Shown here piece by piece: positions 58,856 to 64,000 of a stretch of DNA of 64,000 nucleotides. Source of the DNA: Agathobaculum butyriciproducens (GTDB lineage: Bacteria; Bacillota; Clostridia; Oscillospirales; Butyricicoccaceae); the NCBI GenBank assembly GCA_003096535.1, contig QEKJ01000001.1, positions 496,001 through 560,000 of the forward strand, read 5' to 3'. The position numbers were made by a program, and so were the translations under genes. Within the stretch, counting starts at the first letter, position 1. The number at the start of each line of letters is the position of its first letter. The notes below the pieces were generated by a model, which searched no databases, had not been told where the DNA came from, and saw nothing but the letters and a program-made list of their open reading frames with translations.

Positions 58856-59995
58856 ATGCTGGAATTTGAGGAATACAAGGTCAAGCTGAACAACCTCAAG
58901 CCCGAGCTTGAGGAGCTGTACACCTCGCTCGGTCTGGAGCAGGCGAAGCGTGAGGTAGAGGAGCTGGAGATCAAGTCCTCTCAGCCGGGTTTCTGGGATA
59001 ATCCGGAGGAGAGCCAGAAGATCGTCTCCCGCATGGGCTCGCTCAAGGGCAAGGTTGAAGCGTACAACAAGATGACCGAGCTGTGCGATGACCTGCTCAC
59101 CATCTGCGAAATGGCGATCGAAGAAAACGACGAATCCATGCTTGAGGAGCTGGAAAGCGGCTACAAGGAGCTGGAGGACGGCATTGCCGAGCAGAAGCTG
59201 CGCACGCTGCTGACCGGCGAGTACGACAGCCACAACGCGCTCGTATCCTTCCACGCCGGTGCCGGCGGCACCGAGGCACAGGACTGGTGCGCGATGCTGT
59301 ACCGCATGTACACCCGCTGGGCAGAGCGTCACGGCTTTACCTATAAGATCATGGACTACCAGGATGGCGATACCGCGGGTATCAAGTCCGCCGATATTCT
59401 CATTGAGGGCGAAAACGCCTACGGCTTCCTCAAGGGTGAAAACGGCGTACACCGTCTGGTCCGTATCTCTCCGTTTGATGCATCCGGCCGCCGTCAGACC
59501 TCGTTCTCGGCGGTAGAGGTCGTTCCGGACATTCCGGATACCTCCACGGACTTTGAGATCAAGCCGGATGATTACGAAATGCAGGTTTACCGTTCGTCCG
59601 GTGCAGGCGGTCAGCATATCAATAAGACCTCGTCTGCGGTTCGACTGATTCACAAGGCAACCGGCATTGTTGTAGCCTGCCAGACCGAGCGAAGCCAGCT
59701 GCAGAATAAGGAGAACTGTCTGCGCATGCTGCGTTCCAAGCTGGTTGAGATCAAGGAGCGCGAGCACCTCGAGAAAATCTCGGACATTAAGGGCGTTCAG
59801 CAGAAGATCGAATGGGGCAGCCAGATCCGCTCCTATGTTTTCATGCCGTATACCCTTGCCAAGGATACCCGTACCGGCTTTGAAAACGCCAATATCAACG
59901 CTGTAATGGATGGCGATATTGACGGTTTTATCAACGCATACCTGTCTGCACTCGCTACCGGCGTGTGGGAAGGCAGCAAGGGCGGTAATATGTAA
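58856..59995 (+). CDS. prfB: Peptide chain release factor 2
   Basis: A 379-residue RF2. The stop-codon reader tripeptide SPF is at 205-207 and the peptidyl-hydrolase GGQ at 251-253 (GAGGQHINK). AAGGAG precedes the ATG. In most bacteria prfB has an in-frame UGA at about codon 26 and needs a +1 frameshift; here the frame is open throughout, so this autoregulation is absent. About 14 residues longer than the E. coli protein. Confidence 0.95.
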   Translation: MLEFEEYKVKLNNLKPELEELYTSLGLEQAKREVEELEIKSSQPGFWDNPEESQKIVSRMGSLKGKVEAYNKMTELCDDLLTICEMAIEENDESMLEELESGYKELEDGIAEQKLRTLLTGEYDSHNALVSFHAGAGGTEAQDWCAMLYRMYTRWAERHGFTYKIMDYQDGDTAGIKSADILIEGENAYGFLKGENGVHRLVRISPFDASGRRQTSFSAVEVVPDIPDTSTDFEIKPDDYEMQVYRSSGAGGQHINKTSSAVRLIHKATGIVVACQTERSQLQNKENCLRMLRSKLVEIKEREHLEKISDIKGVQQKIEWGSQIRSYVFMPYTLAKDTRTGFENANINAVMDGDIDGFINAYLSALATGVWEGSKGGNM

Positions 59996-59997
59996 TT

Positions 59998-60500
59998 TAC
60001 CGCACTTCGCGTTACCGCCGTACCCACGGCGGTGGGCACAAGGATGGACACCAAGGTTTCCACCCTTGTGAATCCCGTTTCCTTTATTTCTTAGTCTGGC
60101 GCAGACCAGAGACCGGCGACCGCTTCGAAAAAGAGGAACGACAGAGGATTTTTCCTCTCATAAGGACGGACCTACTTCGGGTCCGTCCTTTTCTTTTACC
60201 TATTCGCAGTTCGGTTACCCTACTGCTACACATATCGGCTACTCTGCGCAGGCGATATGTGTAGCAGTACGCTGTCTGCGAACTGCGAATATTTCACGAA
60301 AGACACGCTGTGGTAACCCGACTGCCGTTCCCCTTTTTCGAAGCGGTCGCCGTTCTCTGGTCTGCGCCGGACTACGAAATAAAAGGAAGTGGGAGTTAAG
60401 AGGGTAGAAACCTTGGTGTCTACCCTCTTGCCCCGCCGCGGGGCGCGGCACGTTCCCGCCGTCCGCAGACGGCGAATCCCCGCACAGTCGGTGCTGAAAA
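59998..60500. repeat. Modular intergenic repeat, copy 5: long inverted repeat
   Basis: Two oppositely oriented copies meet near 60247. The left arm (about 60030-60240) reads CACAAGGATGGACACC hairpin, CAGACCAGAGACCGGCGACC, TTCGAAAAAGAGGAACG, a GGACGGACC...GGTCCGTCC palindrome and CTGCTACACATATCG. The right arm (about 60255-60440) is its reverse: CGATATGTGTAGCAG, TCTGCGAACTGCG, CTGCCGTTCCCC, GAAGCGGTCGCCG and the AAGAGGGTAGAAACC hairpin. The GC palindrome is only on the left. Confidence 0.8.
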
Positions 60501-60663
60501 GGTTCCACCCGGAAAATCCCGCTTGCTGAAATTTCCATTTTGACAAATCCCGCGCATTCCGCGTGATACAATAACACTCCGCGGCACCGGCATGGAGTCA
60601 TCTAATTGTCCACAAGTCTGTGGATAAATCCGTGCAAAATCACGCCGCAACGGAGGAGTTTTT

Positions 60664-61137
60664 ACGCAGACAGCAGTTTTCACCGCAGCGGCTAAAATAA
60701 ACGCGCTTCCGCTGCGATTTTACCCGTTGCGCAACAATATCGCGCTGTGCACGCTTGGTGCGGACGAACGGCCGCTGACCGGTCACGACGAAGTCACCTC
60801 GGTGGACCGCAGTCTGGTGCTGAGCAGCACCGCCGTCCATCTCGGTGAGCACGGCAGCATCCACGACCTCGCCGAAAGCGAAATCTACCGCTGGGCCAAC
60901 GTGCGCGGCTACGTTGCACTGCACCGCACCCAGCCCATCTATCTTAGCGAAAACCGCTGCATGATGCACCTGCGGCTGACCGGTGTGCGGCTTGGCATGG
61001 AGCAGGTGGTAGTCTACACCCGGCTTTCCGGCGGCATGGCGCGTGTTGACCGCCTGTGGCATCCCCTGTCCGAACGGGAAAACGACCCGTCCGCCGCCGT
61101 GTTTGCCGCCACAGCCGCCGCTTTAACAGCTTTATAA
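60664..61137 (+). CDS. Small protein of unknown function upstream of secA
   Basis: The frame is open from 60628 to 61137. The first usual start is TTG 60727 (MRNNIALCTLG, 136 residues), which lacks a ribosome site. A strong GGAGGAG at 60652-60658 points instead at an ACG at 60664 (TQTAVFTAAAKINALP), giving about 157 residues. The protein is mixed alpha/beta, with conserved-looking HDEVTSVDRSL, WANVRGYVALHRT and LRLTGVRLGMEQVVVYTRL. I do not recognise a family. Codon use resembles neighbours. It may be a gene whose ATG mutated to ACG, a rare ACG start, or a chance frame. Confidence 0.45.
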   Translation, partial: TQTAVFTAAAKINALPLRFYPLRNNIALCTLGADERPLTGHDEVTSVDRSLVLSSTAVHLGEHGSIHDLAESEIYRWANVRGYVALHRTQPIYLSENRCMMHLRLTGVRLGMEQVVVYTRLSGGMARVDRLWHPLSERENDPSAAVFAATAAALTAL

Positions 61138-61192
61138 TATCAGCAATTTGCTTATTCACAAAAAATTTATTTATATCCTGTCCACTTTATGC

Positions 61193-61198
61193 TATAAT
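61193..61198 (+). promoter_or_regulatory. -10 box of secA
   Basis: TATAAT with a weak TTTATA 17 bp upstream (61170-61175), about 60 bp before the secA ATG. Confidence 0.55.
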
Positions 61199-61257
61199 AT
61201 TATCGTATATGTAACAAATGGGGCTATTGCGCCCTTTTGAAAGGCTGAAGAAAAGTA

Positions 61258-64000
61258 ATGGCTAATTTTTTGACCAAGATTTTCGGCACGCACTCGTCGC
61301 ACGAGCTGAAAAAAATCTACCCCATTGCGGATAAAGTGGACGCACTCGAAGAGCAGTTCAAAAAGCTGACCGACGACGAGCTGCGCGCCAAGACAGACGA
61401 ATTCAAGCAGCGCTACCAGAACGGCGAAACGCTCGACCAGCTTTTGCCGGAGGCATTTGCCACCTGCCGTGAAGCAGCATGGCGCGTACTCGGTATGCGT
61501 CATTACCGTGTACAGATCATCGGCGGTATCGTCCTGCATCAGGGCCGTATCGCAGAAATGAAGACCGGTGAAGGCAAGACCCTTGTGGCTACCCTTCCCG
61601 CTTATCTGAACGCACTGACCGGCAAGGGCGTACACATTGTCACCGTCAACGACTACCTCGCCAAGCGAGACAGTGAGTGGATGGGCAAGGTATACCGCTT
61701 CCTCGGTCTCAAGGTCGGTCTTGTCATTCATGAGGTTCCGCCGCAGGCCCGCAAGGCGATGTACGCCGCTGATATCACCTACGGCACGAACAATGAGTTC
61801 GGTTTCGACTACCTGCGCGACAACATGGCGATCTACAAAAATGCAATGGTTCAGCGTGACCATGCGTTCGCCATCGTCGATGAGGTTGACTCCATCCTGA
61901 TTGATGAGGCGCGTACGCCGCTGATCATTTCCGGTCAGGGCGAGAAGTCCTCTCAGCTGTACGAGATTGCTGACCGCTTTGCCGCTCAGCTTTCCTGCCT
62001 GCGCGTCAAGGAAGTGGATGCCAAGGAGGAGCAGGACGACATTGATGCCGATTACATCGTCGATGAAAAGGCCAAGACCGCGACGCTGACCCCGCACGGT
62101 CAGAAGCGCGCCGAGGCTTACTTTAAGGTAGAAAACCTGTCCGATCCCGCGAATACCACGCTGCAGCACCACATCAACCAGGCCATCAAGGCACGCGGCG
62201 TTATGCAGCGCGACGTAGACTACGTTGTCCGTGACGGTCAGGTCATCATTGTTGATGAGTTTACCGGCCGTCTGATGTTCGGCCGCCGCTACAACGAGGG
62301 TCTGCATCAGGCGATCGAGGCCAAGGAAGGCGTAAAGGTCGAGCACGAGAGCAAGACGCTGGCAACCATCACCTTCCAGAACTACTTCCGTCTTTACGGC
62401 AAGCTGTCCGGCATGACCGGTACCGCGCTGACCGAGGAGGAGGAGTTCCGCCACACCTATCAGCTGGATGTTATCGAAATCCCGACCAACAAGCCGATCG
62501 CCCGTAAGGACAATCCGGATGCGGTTTACAAGAACGAGCGCGGCAAGATCATGGCGACCATTGCCCGCATTGAGCAGTGCCACGCAAAGGGTCAGCCGAT
62601 TCTGGTCGGCACGGTTTCCATCGAAAAGTCCGAGGAACTGAGCAAGATCCTGAAGGCCAAGGGCATCAAGCACACCGTCCTGAACGCAAAGTATCACGAG
62701 CGCGAGGCAGAGATCGTTGCACAGGCCGGCAAGCCGGGCGCAGTTACCATTGCAACCAACATGGCAGGCCGTGGTACCGATATCATGCTCGGCGGCAACG
62801 CCGAGACCATGGCGCTGGATGAAATTAAGAAGTATCTCCGTCACGAGGTCGAGGACCGTGTGCAGAAGGGCGAGATGGACGAGCGCGTTGCGCACGACTA
62901 CATCGACCACATGATCTACGAGGCAAACGGCCATGCCGACACCGACAACCAGGAGGTTCTCGCTATCCGTGCCAAGTTTGAGGAACTGTACAGCCAGTTC
63001 AAGACCGAGACCGACGCGGCAGCCGAAAAGGTTCGTGCGGCAGGCGGTCTGTATATCCTCGGCACCGAGCGTCATGAATCCCGCCGAATCGACAACCAGC
63101 TGCGCGGCCGTGCCGGTCGTCAGGGCGACCCCGGCGAATCCAGCTTCTACATTTCGCTGGAGGATGACCTCATGCGTCTGTTCGGCTCCGAGCGTATCCA
63201 GAACATGATGGACACCCTCGGCATTGCCGATGACGAGCCGATCGACCAGAAGATTCTGTCCGGCGCGATCGAAAATGCCCAGAAGAAGATCGAATCCCGC
63301 AACTTCGGCGTTCGTAAGCACGTCCTTGAGTATGACGATGTGCTGAACACCCAGCGTCAGACCATCTACGCACAGCGTCTGCAGGTGCTCGAGGGCAAGG
63401 ACGTTAAGGACAACATCGTCAAGATGATCGACGAGACAATCGCCCATGCGGTTCATGCCGCCATCGGCGAGCATAACCTGATTTCGACCGAGATGGTTGA
63501 ACAGGCGCGCCGTCCGTTCATCGGCGTATTCCTGCGTCCGGAGGACTGCACCTTCACGCCTGAGGAGTGCGATGACCTGACCGCTGACCAGCTGACCAAC
63601 ATTCTGTCCGATCAGGCGCACAAGGTCTACGAAGCCAAGGAGCAGGCCCTCGGCTCGCCTATCATGCGTGAGCTGGAGCGCGTTGTACTGCTCAAGAACG
63701 TAGACAGCAAGTGGATGGACCACATCGATGCAATGACCGAACTGCGAAACGGCATCGGCCTGCGTGCATACGGTCAGTACGATCCGGTTGTCGAGTACAA
63801 GCGCGAAGGCTTTGATATGTTTGACGCGATGATCGACTCCATCCGTGAGGATACCGTCCGCATGATCTTCCTTGCACAGGTTCGCACCCGCGAGGAACCC
63901 AAGCGTGAGCAGGTAGCCAAGGAGACCGGCGCAGCAGGTGCAACCGACGGTTCTGTCAAGGCAGAGCCCAAGCGTGCCGGCAAGAAGCCCGGCCCGAATG
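61258..64000 (+). CDS. secA: Preprotein translocase ATPase SecA (C-terminus cut by window end)
   Basis: The frame is open from ATG 61258 to the last base, 914 codons. Walker A MKTGEGKT is at 101-108 and [15 protein letters not shown] (DEAD-like) near 208-222; [58 protein letters not shown] and the scaffold [15 protein letters not shown] follow. It drives protein export through SecYEG. The final residues [10 protein letters not shown] are those that normally precede the zinc motif CxCxxxxxC in SecA, so only about 20 residues are missing. Ribosome site: GAAAGGCTGAAGAAAAG. Confidence 0.97.
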   Translation, partial: MANFLTKIFGTHSSHELKKIYPIADKVDALEEQFKKLTDDELRAKTDEFKQRYQNGETLDQLLPEAFATCREAAWRVLGMRHYRVQIIGGIVLHQGRIAEMKTGEGKTLVATLPAYLNALTGKGVHIVTVNDYLAKRDSEWMGKVYRFLGLKVGLVIHEVPPQARKAMYAADITYGTNNEFGFDYLRDNMAIYKNAMVQRDHAFAIVDEVDSILIDEARTPLIISGQGEKSSQLYEIADRFAAQLSCLRVKEVDAKEEQDDIDADYIVDEKAKTATLTPHGQKRAEAYFKVENLSDPANTTLQHHINQAIKARGVMQRDVDYVVRDGQVIIVDEFTGRLMFGRRYNEGLHQAIEAKEGVKVEHESKTLATITFQNYFRLYGKLSGMTGTALTEEEEFRHTYQLDVIEIPTNKPIARKDNPDAVYKNERGKIMATIARIEQCHAKGQPILVGTVSIEKSEELSKILKAKGIKHTVLNAKYHEREAEIVAQAGKPGAVTIATNMAGRGTDIMLGGNAETMALDEIKKYLRHEVEDRVQKGEMDERVAHDYIDHMIYEANGHADTDNQEVLAIRAKFEELYSQFKTETDAAAEKVRAAGGLYILGTERHESRRIDNQLRGRAGRQGDPGESSFYISLEDDLMRLFGSERIQNMMDTLGIADDEPIDQKILSGAIENAQKKIESRNFGVRKHVLEYDDVLNTQRQTIYAQRLQVLEGKDVKDNIVKMIDETIAHAVHAAIGEHNLISTEMVEQARRPFIGVFLRPEDCTFTPEECDDLTADQLTNILSDQAHKVYEAKEQALGSPIMRELERVVLLKNVDSKWMDHIDAMTELRNGIGLRAYGQYDPVVEYKREGFDMFDAMIDSIREDTVRMIFLAQVRTREEPKREQVAKETGAAGATDGSVKAEPKRAGKKPGPN

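Noticed and set aside
58856-58940. Searched for the RF2 programmed frameshift (CTT TGA C with upstream Shine-Dalgarno)
   Set aside because: No in-frame TGA is present near codon 26; the frame is continuous.
61192-63723. An 843-codon open frame antisense to secA
   Set aside because: SecA motifs are unmistakable on the plus strand; the antisense frame is Leu/Val-rich shadow sequence.

Overview
The window is about 64 kb of moderately GC-rich chromosome from an anaerobic low-G+C-lineage Gram-positive bacterium. A complete Rnf complex, a modular [FeFe] hydrogenase, mini-RNase III, a PrsA-type foldase and AGCS/GPH/SSS sodium or cation symporters point to a gut-type Clostridia member. By overall gene style I would guess the Oscillospiraceae/Butyricicoccaceae neighbourhood (Butyricicoccus or Agathobaculum-like), but I cannot prove the genus. 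I see no rRNA, tRNA or CRISPR array.

Layout. 1-7.8 kb: tail of a PotD-type binding protein, decayed mobile-element pieces (TnpV and large serine recombinase remnants, an SLH fragment, an inverted repeat pair), and between them an RpiR regulator, a GPH sugar symporter, an EEP-superfamily hydrolase and two tandem MgtC proteins. 7.8-14.1 kb: purine catabolism, with a three-subunit xanthine dehydrogenase (FAD, 2Fe-2S, Mo subunits), a divergent ModE-like regulator plus MocA-like cofactor transferase, and an NCS2 xanthine/uracil permease. 14.3-22.6 kb: housekeeping genes (TyrA, VanZ, NadE, AGCS symporter, DUF3877, PrsA-like foldase). 22.6-28.2 kb: mrnC and rnfCDGEAB in one transcript. 28.6-31.6 kb: heavy-metal P-type ATPase with a long His/Asp/Cys repeat N-terminus and a perfect ArsR/SmtB-type palindrome in its leader. 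31.8-35.3 kb: AraC regulator, internally deleted MATE remnant, Gfo/Idh/MocA dehydrogenase, ferredoxin, ribokinase. 35.5-39.1 kb: two-gene operon of an SfrB/GltD-like flavoprotein and a [FeFe] hydrogenase. 39.9-46.4 kb: inositol-type sugar locus (LacI regulator, lipoprotein binding protein, IolG, SSS symporter, hydroxypyruvate-isomerase-like enzyme). 46.5-50.1 kb: yjdF riboswitch and yjdF, YeiH transporter, HxlR/PNPOx pair, asparaginase. 50.2-55.6 kb: Wadjet-type SMC system jetABC, with no jetD visible. 55.8-64 kb: MATE pump, CaCA antiporter under a yybP-ykoY (Mn2+) riboswitch, prfB, a small unknown gene and secA (cut by the window end).

The energy logic is coherent: the hydrogenase/flavoprotein pair, ferredoxin and Rnf can move electrons between ferredoxin, NAD(P)H and H2, while Rnf builds an ion gradient that the many symporters (SSS, AGCS, GPH) could spend. 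The accessory points most worth attention are the JetABC set lacking JetD, a family of modular non-coding intergenic repeats that forms long inverted repeats, the His/Cys tandem-repeat metal ATPase, and the incomplete inositol locus with its twin operator-bearing promoters.
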